Shown here: one piece after another, positions 1 through 7,605 of the stretch
How the letters are laid out: each line of letters begins with the position of its first letter
Position numbering within the stretch: the stretch's first letter is position 1
Assembly (NCBI GenBank): GCA_029573495.1
Contig: JAKQEI010000104.1
Coordinates: forward strand, 62,001 to 126,000
Length of the DNA: 64,000 bases
Direction of reading: 5' to 3'
From: Bacteroidota bacterium
GTDB lineage: Bacteria; Bacteroidota; Bacteroidia; Flavobacteriales_F; PHOS-HE28
Program-made: the position numbers and the translations under genes
Notes under the pieces: generated by a model
The model's database searches: none
What the model was told of the DNA's origin: nothing
The model's input: the letters and a program-made list of their open reading frames with translations, nothing else

Positions 1-1152
1 TCCATCGAAGAGGCGGGCCTCTTCAAACGTGAACGCATCATCACCAGCGAGCAGGGCGCGGAGATCACCGTGAACGGCCGGAAGGTGTTGAACTTCTGCG
101 CCAACAATTACCTCGGCCTGTCCTCACACCCCGAGGTGATCAGAGCCGCGCATGCCACGCTCGATTCCCATGGCTACGGGATGAGCAGTGTACGCTTCAT
201 CTGCGGCACCCAGGACATCCACAAGGAGCTCGAGGCGAAGCTCTCCGCGTTCCACTCCCTGGATGATACCATCCTGTACGCGGCCTGTTTCGATGCCAAT
301 GGAGGTGTGTTCGAGCCACTGCTGACCGAGCTGGACGCCATCATCAGCGACTCGCTGAACCATGCGAGCATCATTGACGGGGTCCGCCTGTGCAAGGCCA
401 TGCGCTACCGCTATGCGAACAACGACATGGCCGATCTGGAACTACAGCTCCAGACCGCACACAAGGATGGCGCCCGCCACATCCTCATCGTCACCGACGG
501 TGTCTTCAGCATGGACGGCATCGTGGCCGACCTCAAGGGGGTCTGCGACCTGGCTGACAAGTATGAAGCCCTTGTGATGGTGGACGAATGCCATGCCGCC
601 GGTTTCATCGGGAAGACCGGTCGTGGCAGTGTGGAGCATTGCGGGGTCACCGGAAGGGTGGATATCATCACCGGCACCCTGGGCAAGGCGTTGGGCGGAG
701 CTATGGGGGGCTACACCAGCGCCCGCAAGGAGATCGTGGAATTGTTGCGCCAACGCAGCCGTCCTTATCTCTTCAGTAATTCGCTCGCACCTTCCATCGT
801 GGGTGCTTCCATCCGCGTGATCGACCTGTTGAGCAGCACGACCGAACTCCGCGATCGATTGGAGGCGAACGTTGATCGTTTCCGCACCGGGATCGAAGCC
901 CTCGGTTTCAAGACGCGTGGGGCCGGAGCCGCCATCGTGCCGGTGATGCTGGGTGATGCGCGCATGAGCCAGGTGATGGCCGATCGGTTGCTGGAGGAGG
1001 GCATCTACGTCATCGGCTTCTTCTATCCAGTGGTGCCCAAGGACACGGCGCGCATCCGGGTCCAGCTCAGCGCAGCCCACACCGATGCCCACATCGATCA
1101 CGCGCTGGCCGCGTTCGGGAAGGTGGGCAGGGAGCTGGGTGTGATCCCTTGA
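1..1152 (+). CDS. kbl: glycine C-acetyltransferase (2-amino-3-ketobutyrate CoA ligase), 5' end missing
   Basis: PLP-dependent enzyme of threonine degradation that interconverts 2-amino-3-ketobutyrate plus CoA and glycine plus acetyl-CoA. The reading frame is open from base 1, and the residues before the first internal GTG (position 70) still fit the family N-terminus ([11 protein letters not shown] then TSEQGAEI), so the true start lies upstream of the window and roughly 15-20 residues are missing. Visible motifs are [12 protein letters not shown], the PLP-contacting [11 protein letters not shown] and the Schiff-base lysine in [13 protein letters not shown]. The close relatives KBL, BioF and ALAS share the fold; the N-terminal match favours KBL. 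The usual partner threonine dehydrogenase is not in view and could lie upstream. Confidence 0.93.
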   Translation, partial: SIEEAGLFKRERIITSEQGAEITVNGRKVLNFCANNYLGLSSHPEVIRAAHATLDSHGYGMSSVRFICGTQDIHKELEAKLSAFHSLDDTILYAACFDANGGVFEPLLTELDAIISDSLNHASIIDGVRLCKAMRYRYANNDMADLELQLQTAHKDGARHILIVTDGVFSMDGIVADLKGVCDLADKYEALVMVDECHAAGFIGKTGRGSVEHCGVTGRVDIITGTLGKALGGAMGGYTSARKEIVELLRQRSRPYLFSNSLAPSIVGASIRVIDLLSSTTELRDRLEANVDRFRTGIEALGFKTRGAGAAIVPVMLGDARMSQVMADRLLEEGIYVIGFFYPVVPKDTARIRVQLSAAHTDAHIDHALAAFGKVGRELGVIP

Positions 1153-1303
1153 ACCCGCGCAACCCGTGCATTCGCGTCCGGGCGGGCGGGTCGTGTTGCG
1201 GTCATCTGCCGACCTTTTGTTTCCTTCGTGCAGGATCCTCCAGTGAACACTGGCTCTCCCCCTAGGGATCCACATCTATCGGTGAACACCAGATGAACGG
1301 GGA

Positions 1304-2335
1304 ATGGATCCAGTCGAGGGCGGGGAACAAGGGACGATCGAAAGTGGAACGGCTTCCTGCTCGGTCACGGCGCAGGCACTTCTTCAAGCGTTCAGGAACG
1401 ACCGGTTCGTTTTCGGATACAGCGGTCACTTCGGCGATGACCTGACAGCACGCTTGCTGGACCTGAGCGACCGGATGATCGCGGCCATGAGTGGTGCCTC
1501 CATCCATCGGAAACGGTCGGCCTTTCTTCTCGTGGAGGCCTATCAGAACATCATCCGCCACCGGGCCGACCTCCCGCCGCACATCGACAGCGGCGAAGGA
1601 CGCAGTTTCTTCTGCTGCCGGGCGAACCCGTCCGGACAGGACCTGGTGGCCATCAACGGGGTGGCGAGGTGGCGCGTGGATGCCCTCGCGCGTCAACTGG
1701 AGGCCATCCGCGGGATGGACCAGATGGCGCTCAAGGACCTTTCCATGCGCATGCTCCAGGTCCCATCCGAAGGTCGTGGGGCCGGGGTGGGCTTCATCGA
1801 GATGGCACGCCGGTCGGGGAATGAGCTCGGTCATATGTTGCGTGGCCTGGGTGAGGACCATGCGCTCTTCGCTCTCGCAGTGCGCACCGGTGACGCCCAT
1901 CCGCACGAGAAGATCATCCGTGAAGCAGCGATCCTCCATGGCACCGTGGTGATGAACGATATCCTGCTTTACCAGGCTGGTCATTGCTTGCCGGGCATGT
2001 CCGAGGTCGTTGCCGCGATGATCCGCAACGACCTCGAGGGAGCTGTCGGGGGGCTGCCGGTGCTGGCCTGCGAAGCCGCATACTCGGGGGTGGCACGCAC
2101 GCTGGATGAGCTTAGTCCGGGAAGAAGGGGCGTCTGCGTTCTGGCGCGCAAGGCAGGAGGACTGGTATTGGTGCAAGGTGTGGAGGTGGATGGCCTGGAG
2201 GCCGCCGATCAACTGGTCGTCTTTCAACGGTCACCCTGGATTCGGGAGCCTGGACCTGGGCCGGCCTCGTCCATGGTGGTGAGCATGGGGGGGAGCGCGG
2301 AGCATCCCGTCCTGTTGGTGTCGCAGGTGGTCTGA
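1304..2335 (+). CDS. SiaB-like (DUF6272-type) protein with probable internal duplication
   Basis: A 343-residue cytoplasmic protein. Residues about 25-195 resemble the SiaB/DUF6272 family, which is related to GHKL-type kinases: a GxFxxDL start (YSGHFGDDL), a helix with VEAYQNIIRH, and a glycine-rich segment GRGAGVGFIEMARRSG. In Pseudomonas SiaB phosphorylates SiaC in a signalling pathway; here no SiaC (DUF1987) or SiaA/D gene is adjacent, so the partner is unknown. Residues about 210-310 repeat the pattern in degenerate form (YQAGH, CEAAYSGVAR, ARKAGGLVLVQGV), suggesting a second domain copy without the glycine-rich motif. The start is fixed by an in-frame stop 21 bases upstream. Transcribed alone between kbl and rplM. 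Family assignment is from pattern recognition only. Confidence 0.6.
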   Translation: MDPVEGGEQGTIESGTASCSVTAQALLQAFRNDRFVFGYSGHFGDDLTARLLDLSDRMIAAMSGASIHRKRSAFLLVEAYQNIIRHRADLPPHIDSGEGRSFFCCRANPSGQDLVAINGVARWRVDALARQLEAIRGMDQMALKDLSMRMLQVPSEGRGAGVGFIEMARRSGNELGHMLRGLGEDHALFALAVRTGDAHPHEKIIREAAILHGTVVMNDILLYQAGHCLPGMSEVVAAMIRNDLEGAVGGLPVLACEAAYSGVARTLDELSPGRRGVCVLARKAGGLVLVQGVEVDGLEAADQLVVFQRSPWIREPGPGPASSMVVSMGGSAEHPVLLVSQVV

Positions 2336-2381
2336 GCCCGCCACCCGACCTGGAAGGATGCGCGTCGTCCACACCGGTGTG

Positions 2382-2411
2382 TTGGTTTTCCGGAAGAAGG
2401 ATCTATCTTCG
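2382..2411 (+). promoter_or_regulatory. Bacteroidota-type promoter for rplM-rpsI
   Basis: TTG at 2382-2384 and TATCTTCG at 2404-2411 are separated by 19 bases, matching the TTG / TAnnTTyG layout of Bacteroidota promoters. The element ends 41 bases before the rplM start. No other gene begins nearby. Confidence 0.6.
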
Positions 2412-2452
2412 CACCCCGTTTCCGGGAAACCAGCCTTTTAAACCCACGAACC

Positions 2453-2908
2453 GTGGCATCGACGACCCACACCACCAGCATGGCCAATGTGGCCACCGTG
2501 CAGCAAGAATGGCTGCTCGTAGATGCTGAGAACGAGACACTTGGCCGCCTCGCCAGCAAGGTGGCGATGATCGTGCGCGGCAAGCACAAACCCACCTTCA
2601 CCCCGCATGTGAACTGCGGCGACCATGTGGTGGTGATCAACGCCGACAAGATCCGACTCACCGGCAACAAGCTGGACGATAAGGAGTACCAGCGCTACAG
2701 CATGTATCCTGGTGGTCAGCGTCGTGAGGTGGCCCGCAAACTCCTCGGCCGCAAGCCGGAGGCGGTGCTGGAGCACGCCGTGCGCGGCATGCTGCCCAAG
2801 AACCGACTGGGCCGCCGGCTGTTCAACAACCTGCATGTCGTGGCAGGCACTGCACACAAACACGACGCTCAGAAGCCTCGCAAGTTCGACCTGAACACGA
2901 TCAAGTAA
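2453..2908 (+). CDS. rplM: 50S ribosomal protein L13
   Basis: Large-subunit protein that binds 23S rRNA early in assembly. The body matches L13: [17 protein letters not shown], the [19 protein letters not shown] segment, YSMYPGGQR and [14 protein letters not shown] chose the GTG at 2453 because it gives a 13-residue N-terminal extension before ATVQQEW, the same length as in flavobacterial L13; the ATG at 2480 would give a shorter protein. It is followed one base after its stop by rpsI, the standard L13-S9 pair. The motif TATCTTCG at 2404-2411 probably drives the pair. Confidence 0.97.
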   Translation: MASTTHTTSMANVATVQQEWLLVDAENETLGRLASKVAMIVRGKHKPTFTPHVNCGDHVVVINADKIRLTGNKLDDKEYQRYSMYPGGQRREVARKLLGRKPEAVLEHAVRGMLPKNRLGRRLFNNLHVVAGTAHKHDAQKPRKFDLNTIK

Positions 2909-2909
2909 G

Positions 2910-3296
2910 ATGGAAGCCGTCAACAGCCTGGGCCGCCGCAAGACCGCGGTCGCACGCGTGGTCCTCTCAGAAGGTTCCGGCGTGATCACCGTGAATGGCC
3001 GCGAAAGCGCCGATTATTTCCCGGTCACCATCCAGCAGTTCAAACTGCAGCAACCCTTCGCCCTTACCGAAACGGTGGGCAAGTACGATGTAACCGCCAC
3101 GGTCGATGGCGGAGGCATCACCGGCCAGGTGGAAGCCGTGCGCCTGGGCATCGCCCGCGCATTGGTGAAGATCGATGCCGAGCACAAACCGAAACTCAAG
3201 GCCGAGGAACTGATGACCCGTGACCCACGTGCCGTGGAACGGAAGAAGTTCGGACGCAAGAAAGCGCGCAAGCGTTACCAGTTCAGCAAGCGTTAA
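2910..3296 (+). CDS. rpsI: 30S ribosomal protein S9
   Basis: Small-subunit protein of the 30S head whose basic C-terminal tail reaches the P site. The 128-residue length is normal. Diagnostic features are the start NSLGRRKTAVARVV, the VNGRESADYFP segment, GGGITGQVEAVRLGIARAL and the basic end ARKRYQFSKR, which finishes in the conserved lysine-arginine pair that contacts tRNA. It begins one base after the rplM stop, so the two are co-transcribed. A 106-base gap with a strong stem-loop separates it from rpsB. Confidence 0.98.
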   Translation: MEAVNSLGRRKTAVARVVLSEGSGVITVNGRESADYFPVTIQQFKLQQPFALTETVGKYDVTATVDGGGITGQVEAVRLGIARALVKIDAEHKPKLKAEELMTRDPRAVERKKFGRKKARKRYQFSKR

Positions 3297-3321
3297 GGTC
3301 CCTGCGCTTGTTCAGGATCCA

Positions 3322-3362
3322 ATCCCGCTGGACTCTTCGGCAACGAAGGCTACCAGCGGGAT
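3322..3362 (+). ncRNA. structured leader in front of rpsB (candidate autoregulatory element)
   Basis: Two nested perfect stems: ATCCCGCTGG (3322-3331) pairs with CCAGCGGGAT (3353-3362), and CTTCG (3335-3339) pairs with CGAAG (3344-3348) around a GCAA loop (3340-3343), which is a GNRA tetraloop. An asymmetric internal loop of 3 and 4 bases lies between the stems. There is no U-tract, so it is not a typical terminator. It ends 40 bases before the rpsB start, a position used by ribosomal-protein leaders that bind their own product. The regulatory role is inferred. Confidence 0.5.
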
Positions 3363-3402
3363 GCCTGTATCAACGGGAACAAGGAAAGTGAACGACAACA
3401 AG

Positions 3403-4188
3403 ATGGCACGTCTCGAATTCAAACAGCTGCTCGACGCCGGGGTGCACTTCGGCCACCTCAAGCGCAAGTGGAACCCGAACATGGCACCCTACATCTTCGA
3501 TGAGAAGAAGGGGATCCACATCATCGATCTGAACAAGACCGCGGTGAAGCTCGAGGAGGCTGCGGCCGCCATGAAGAGCATCGCCCGCAGCGGCAAGAAG
3601 GTCCTCTTCGTGGCCACCAAGAAGCAGGCGAAGGACATCGTGACCGAGAAGGTGAAGACCACCGGCATGCCCTATGTCACCGAGCGTTGGAGCGGTGGCA
3701 TGCTCACCAACTTCGGCACCATCCGCCGCACCATCAAGAAGATGGCCACCATCGATCGGATGAAGACCGATGGCACCTTCGACAACATGAGCAAGCGCGA
3801 GCGCCTGCAAGTGAGCCGCCAGCGGGAGAAGATGGAGAAGAACCTCGGTTCCATCGCCGACCTCACCCGCCTGCCCAGCGCGCTGTTCATCGTGGACATC
3901 GTGAAGGAGCACATCGCCGTGGCGGAGGCGAAGAAGCTGAACATCCCCACCTTCGCGATGGTGGATACCAACAGCGACCCGACCAAGGTGGACTTCCCGA
4001 TCCCCGCCAACGACGATGCCACCAAGAGCATCGAGCTGATCGTTGACGTGATGATCCAGGCGATCAACGAAGGCATCGAGGAACGCAAGAACGACAAGAC
4101 CGCCGTGGACGAGAACGACGCCGAGGAAGGCACGGAGGAGACCGCGGAAGTGGAGGCTGGAGAAGAAGCTTCCGAGGAGAACAATTGA
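3403..4188 (+). CDS. rpsB: 30S ribosomal protein S2
   Basis: Small-subunit protein bound late in 30S assembly, next to S1 in the translation initiation region. The 261-residue product has the S2 signatures LLDAGVHFGHLKRKWNPNM near the N-terminus, then TKKQAKDIV, RWSGGMLTNF, and DTNSDPTKVDFPIPANDDA. I start at the ATG at 3403 (MARLEFKQ), which matches homologue length; a GTG at 3388 and an ATG at 3361 are in frame upstream, but the latter lies inside the leader hairpin. The tail after residue 235 is very acidic (EENDAEEGTEE type), as in other Bacteroidota S2 proteins. The next gene is tsf, the universal partner, after a 69-base gap containing a hairpin. Confidence 0.96.
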   Translation: MARLEFKQLLDAGVHFGHLKRKWNPNMAPYIFDEKKGIHIIDLNKTAVKLEEAAAAMKSIARSGKKVLFVATKKQAKDIVTEKVKTTGMPYVTERWSGGMLTNFGTIRRTIKKMATIDRMKTDGTFDNMSKRERLQVSRQREKMEKNLGSIADLTRLPSALFIVDIVKEHIAVAEAKKLNIPTFAMVDTNSDPTKVDFPIPANDDATKSIELIVDVMIQAINEGIEERKNDKTAVDENDAEEGTEETAEVEAGEEASEENN

Positions 4189-4192
4189 TCAG

Positions 4193-4228
4193 CAGGACGG
4201 GTCGGGACAGGACGGCGGACCCGTCCTG
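4193..4228 (+). promoter_or_regulatory. hairpin between rpsB and tsf
   Basis: CAGGACGGGTC (4193-4203) and GACCCGTCCTG (4218-4228) form a perfect 11-bp stem with a 14-base loop, starting five bases after the rpsB stop. No run of T follows, so it is more likely an attenuator, RNA-stability or processing element than a full terminator. It may set the ratio of EF-Ts to S2. Confidence 0.5.
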
Positions 4229-4257
4229 ATCATCCCACCGTCCGCAACCGAAACCCC

Positions 4258-5097
4258 ATGAGCACTATGGCTATCACCGCCGCTGATGTGAACAAGCTGC
4301 GCCAGATGACCGGCGCGGGCATGATGGACTGCAAGAAGGCCCTCACCGAGGCCAATGGCGACTTCGATGCCGCCATCGACATCCTGCGCAAGCAGGGTCA
4401 GAAGGTCGCCGCCAAGCGTGCCGACCGCGATGCCACCGAAGGCCTCGTGATCGCGAAGACCAATGCCGCGGGCGACCACGGCGTGCTGGTCTGCGTGAAC
4501 TGCGAGACCGACTTCGTGGCCAAGAACGCGGACTTCAGCGCCATGGCCGAACGCATGGCCACCATCGCCCTGGAGAAAGGGGTGAACAGCGTGGAAGGGC
4601 TGAAGGCCGCAGCGTATGACAGCAATGGCATGACCGTGGCCGAGAAGCTCATCGAGCAGACCGGTGTGATCGGCGAGAAGATCGATGTGAGCGCCTGTGC
4701 CGAGGTGAAGGCGCCCTTCGTGTACGCCTACAACCACCCTGGCAACAAGGTGGCCAGCCTGGTGGGCCTGAACAAGGCCGGCTTCGAAGGCGCCGCCAAG
4801 GACGTGGCCATGCAGGTGGCCGCCATGGGCCCCGTGGCACTGGACAAGGCCAGCACCCCGCAGAGCGTGATCGACAAGGAGCTCGAGATCGGCAAGGAAC
4901 TCGCCATCCAGGAGGGCAAGCCCGCCGACATGGCCGAGAAGATCGCCCATGGCCGCCTCAACAAGTTCTTCAAGGAAAGCACCCTGCTCGCCCAGGAGTT
5001 CATCAAGGACAACAAGCTGAGCGTGGAGCAATACCTGAAGAACCAGGACAAGGAGCTCACCGCAACCGACTTCAAGCGTCATTCGCTCACCGTCTGA
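4258..5097 (+). CDS. tsf: translation elongation factor Ts
   Basis: Guanine-nucleotide exchange factor that regenerates EF-Tu-GTP. The N-terminal UBA-like domain is clear (AADVNKLRQMTGAGMMDCKK then ALTEANGDFDAAIDILRKQG), followed by the core motif VLVCVNCETDFVAKN and the second half HPGNKVASLVGLN and QEGKPADMAEKIAHGRLNKF. Length 279 residues is usual. The ATG at 4258 is used; a second ATG at 4267 (MAITAADVN) is equally plausible. It follows rpsB as in nearly all bacteria and ends in front of a Rho-independent terminator, so pyrH downstream must have its own promoter or read-through. Confidence 0.97.
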   Translation: MSTMAITAADVNKLRQMTGAGMMDCKKALTEANGDFDAAIDILRKQGQKVAAKRADRDATEGLVIAKTNAAGDHGVLVCVNCETDFVAKNADFSAMAERMATIALEKGVNSVEGLKAAAYDSNGMTVAEKLIEQTGVIGEKIDVSACAEVKAPFVYAYNHPGNKVASLVGLNKAGFEGAAKDVAMQVAAMGPVALDKASTPQSVIDKELEIGKELAIQEGKPADMAEKIAHGRLNKFFKESTLLAQEFIKDNKLSVEQYLKNQDKELTATDFKRHSLTV

Positions 5098-5119
5098 TGC
5101 TTTTGAACTTCGCATAGTG

Positions 5120-5150
5120 GAGGGGGGCTTCGGCCTCCCTCTTTTATTTT
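5120..5150 (+). terminator. Rho-independent terminator of rpsB-tsf
   Basis: A 9-bp stem GAGGGGGGC (5120-5128) / GCCTCCCTC (5133-5141), with one G-T wobble and a TTCG tetraloop, is followed by TTTTATTTT. It lies 22 bases after the tsf stop and ends 9 bases before the pyrH start, which separates the two transcription units. Confidence 0.85.
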
Positions 5151-5159
5151 GGCCCACGC

Positions 5160-5870
5160 ATGACCAACACGTACAAGCGCATCCTCCTGAAACTCTCCGG
5201 CGAGAGCCTCATGGGCAGCAAGTCCTACGGCATCGATAGCGATCGCCTGAACCAATACGCCGACGAGATCATCGCCATCGCCAGCAAGGGCGTGCAGGTG
5301 GCCGTGGTCATCGGCGGGGGCAACATCTACCGCGGCATGGAGGCCGAAGGCGCCATCGATCGGGTGCAGGGTGACCACATGGGCATGCTGGCCACCGTGA
5401 TCAACAGTCTTGCGCTGCAGAGCGCACTGGAGGCGAAGCAGTACAAGACCCGGCTCCTCACCGCCATCAAGATGGAGCAGATCGCCGAACCCTTCATCCG
5501 ACGTCGCGCAGTGCGCCACCTGGAGAAGGGGAGGATCGTGATCTTCGGTGCAGGAACCGGCAATCCCTACTTCACCACCGATACGGCGGCCAGCCTGCGC
5601 GCCATCGAGATCGAGGCTGATGTGATCCTGAAGGGTACGCGCGTGGATGGCATCTACACGGCCGATCCAGAGAAGGACAAGAACGCCACGAAGTATGACC
5701 GGATCTCCTTCGATGAGGTGTACAAGAAAGGCCTCAACGTGATGGATATGACAGCGTTCACACTTTGCAAGGAGAACAACCTGCCCATCATCGTATTCGA
5801 CATGAACAAGCCGGGCAACCTGGGACGCCTGCTATCTGGCGAACCCGTTGGAACACGCGTCGAACTCTGA
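5160..5870 (+). CDS. pyrH: UMP kinase (uridylate kinase)
   Basis: Phosphorylates UMP to UDP with ATP, the committed step of pyrimidine nucleotide supply; bacterial UMP kinases are hexamers of the amino-acid kinase fold. Visible motifs are [11 protein letters not shown] at the N-terminus, [13 protein letters not shown] for phosphate binding, [16 protein letters not shown], and [17 protein letters not shown]. Length is 236 residues, as in the family. It begins 9 bases after the T-tract of the tsf terminator; the segment TTATTTTGG inside that tract resembles a -7 element but is a poor match. frr follows 46 bases later. Confidence 0.97.
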   Translation: MTNTYKRILLKLSGESLMGSKSYGIDSDRLNQYADEIIAIASKGVQVAVVIGGGNIYRGMEAEGAIDRVQGDHMGMLATVINSLALQSALEAKQYKTRLLTAIKMEQIAEPFIRRRAVRHLEKGRIVIFGAGTGNPYFTTDTAASLRAIEIEADVILKGTRVDGIYTADPEKDKNATKYDRISFDEVYKKGLNVMDMTAFTLCKENNLPIIVFDMNKPGNLGRLLSGEPVGTRVEL

Positions 5871-5888
5871 GCGACACGCGCCCGCCGC

Positions 5889-5896
5889 TACTTTTG
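5889..5896 (+). promoter_or_regulatory. promoter -7 element of frr
   Basis: TACTTTTG is an exact match to TAnnTTTG and ends 20 bases before the frr ATG, in the gap after pyrH. No good TTG is seen at the expected -33 distance. Confidence 0.5.
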
Positions 5897-5916
5897 CCAC
5901 TCCGAAACGCACCGCG

Positions 5917-6477
5917 ATGATCGATACTGCCGCCGCCATCCAGACCTGTGAAGAGCATATGCGCAAAGCCGTTGACCACCTGGACAACGAGCTTCAGAAG
6001 ATCCGTGCCGGCGCCGCCAATCCCGGCATGCTCGACACCGTGCGCGTGGACTACTATGGCCAGATGGTGCCGCTCTCGCAGGTGGCCTCGGTGAACACCG
6101 GTGATGCGCGCACCCTGTTCGTGAAGCCCTGGGAGAAGAAGATGATCGAGGCCATCGAGAAGGCCATCATCGGCGCGAACCTCGGCTTCAATCCGAGCAA
6201 CAATGGTGAGAGCGTGATCATCCACGTGCCCATGCTCACCGAGGAGCGCCGAAAGGCATTGTCCAAGTCGGCCCATGCGGAAGGAGAGCATGCCAAGGTG
6301 GGTATCCGGAGCAGCCGTCAGAAGGCCATGGAGGCGATCAAGGCCGCCAAGAAGGATGGCCTTCCCGAGGATGCCGCGAAAGGCCTGGAAGGCGACGTGG
6401 AGAAGCTCACCGGCATCTACAACAAGAAGGTGGACGCACTGATCGAGACGAAGGAGAAGGACATCATGAAAGTGTGA
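5917..6477 (+). CDS. frr: ribosome recycling factor
   Basis: Works with EF-G to split post-termination ribosomes. The 186-residue product carries the conserved helical-domain motif ELQKIRAGAANPGMLD and VRVDYYG, the second domain VASVNTGDARTLFVKPW, and the C-terminal helices EERRKALSKSAHAEGEHAKV. The ATG at 5917 is chosen since it gives the family length; the frame is open upstream into pyrH. The stop codon forms the first three bases of a perfect 32-bp palindrome shared with the convergent radical SAM gene. Completes the rpsB-tsf-pyrH-frr order found in many bacteria. Confidence 0.97.
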   Translation: MIDTAAAIQTCEEHMRKAVDHLDNELQKIRAGAANPGMLDTVRVDYYGQMVPLSQVASVNTGDARTLFVKPWEKKMIEAIEKAIIGANLGFNPSNNGESVIIHVPMLTEERRKALSKSAHAEGEHAKVGIRSSRQKAMEAIKAAKKDGLPEDAAKGLEGDVEKLTGIYNKKVDALIETKEKDIMKV

Positions 6478-6506
6478 GTTGATGTGCACATGTGCACATC
6501 AACTCA
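6475..6506. repeat. perfect 32-bp palindrome spanning both stop codons of a convergent gene pair
   Basis: The left arm TGAGTTGATGTGCACA (6475-6490) is the exact reverse complement of the right arm 6491-6506, with no spacer. The first three bases are the frr stop and the last three are the stop of the minus-strand radical SAM gene, so both transcripts end in the same sequence. It could fold as a 14-bp hairpin in either RNA and serve as a bidirectional terminator, although no T-run follows, or it could be a protein-binding site. Confidence 0.85.
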
Positions 6507-7535
6507 GGCCCACACCGGGCTCCCCTCACTGCAGTTCCGGCACATCTCGATGCTGCTGCGCGATGTGAGCAGTGACCGCCTGAAGTCATTGTAAGCCTGA
6601 CTGTTCCACAACTCGCGGAAACTGTGCGTACGCAGGTCGCCGAGCACGTGGTGCGCATCCTTGTCGAAACAGCACGGCACCACGCGACCATCCCAGGTGA
6701 TCACGCAGCTGTGCCACATCTTCCAGCAGTCGTCGCTCAGCTTGTTCTTCACCTGCCAGCTACCATCGCCCTGACGACGGTAACGGGCATACTTGTCCTG
6801 GGTGGGTATCAAGGGGTGGTCGTCCTTCGGATCATAGACCTGTGCGGTCTTCAGCCACAGATCATCCACGCCGATCCGCTTCGCGAGCGCTCGTGCCTCC
6901 GGGATCTGATGCTCGTTCGGCTTCACCACCAGGAATTGGAACACCACATGTGGCGTAATGCTCTTCAACCTCTTCTTCCACTTCACGATCCGTTCCGCGC
7001 CCTCGACCACCTTCGCCAACTCGCCTTCGCGGCGGTACGCGGAGTAGGTGTCCTGATCCGTGCCATCGAGGGATATGATGAGCCGAGACAAGCCACTGCG
7101 CACGGTGGCCTCCGCTTTCTCCTCGGTGAGGAAGTGCGCATTGGTGCTGGTGTTGGTGTACAGACCCTTCCGGCTCGCCACCGAGACCATGTCCAGGAAG
7201 TCCGGGTTGATATACGGCTCGCCCTGGAAGTAAAAGGTCAGCGCCCAGAGGTCTTCACCCAGTTCATCCATCACGCGTTCGAAGAGATCCTGCTTCAGGT
7301 TGCCGGTGGGCCGGGTGAAGGCACGCAGGCCGCTCGGGCACTCGGGGCAACGCAGGTTGCAGGCTGTGGTGGGTTCGAAGCTGATGCTGAAGGGCATCCC
7401 ACTGATGCGCGGTTCACGCGTGCGTTTCGCCCGCTGGTAGCTGGTCCATAGTCCCGCCGCATTGCGCAGCCGACGAGGGGTGGCCTTGCGTGACCACTCC
7501 AAGGCATCGCGGACCGGTGCGAACATGGACGACAA
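6504..7535 (-). CDS. radical SAM/SPASM domain protein
   Basis: A 343-residue enzyme with the radical SAM cluster motif CNLRCPEC (CxxxCxxC) at about residues 59-66, preceded by FEPTTA as in SPASM-type enzymes, and a C-terminal SPASM-like region with cysteines in CVITWDGRVVPCCFDKD and in the final MCRNCSEG. These would bind one [4Fe-4S] cluster for SAM cleavage and at least one auxiliary cluster. Substrate unknown: there is no precursor peptide, glycosyltransferase or sulfatase gene next to it. Homologues of this layout often modify peptides or act in cell-surface biosynthesis. Convergent with frr; an internal Met at residue 4 is an alternative start. Confidence 0.85.
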   Translation of the reverse strand: MSSMFAPVRDALEWSRKATPRRLRNAAGLWTSYQRAKRTREPRISGMPFSISFEPTTACNLRCPECPSGLRAFTRPTGNLKQDLFERVMDELGEDLWALTFYFQGEPYINPDFLDMVSVASRKGLYTNTSTNAHFLTEEKAEATVRSGLSRLIISLDGTDQDTYSAYRREGELAKVVEGAERIVKWKKRLKSITPHVVFQFLVVKPNEHQIPEARALAKRIGVDDLWLKTAQVYDPKDDHPLIPTQDKYARYRRQGDGSWQVKNKLSDDCWKMWHSCVITWDGRVVPCCFDKDAHHVLGDLRTHSFRELWNSQAYNDFRRSLLTSRSSIEMCRNCSEGSPVWA

Positions 7536-7559
7536 GGTACGGGCGTTGCCACCTGCCTG

Positions 7560-7567
7560 TTACTTTG
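7560..7567 (+). promoter_or_regulatory. possible -7 element upstream of the DUF5686 gene
   Basis: TTACTTTG differs by one base from TAnnTTTG and lies 38 bases before the start at 7606, in the short gap between divergent genes. Weak on its own. Confidence 0.25.
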
Positions 7568-7605
7568 GCAAGCAATGGCACGTCCTAGGACGAGACCATT
7601 CATGC

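Noticed and set aside
3220-3402. Longer N-terminal extension of S2 from an in-frame ATG at 3220.
   Set aside because: It would overlap the end of rpsI and run through the leader hairpin; family N-terminus begins at 3403.
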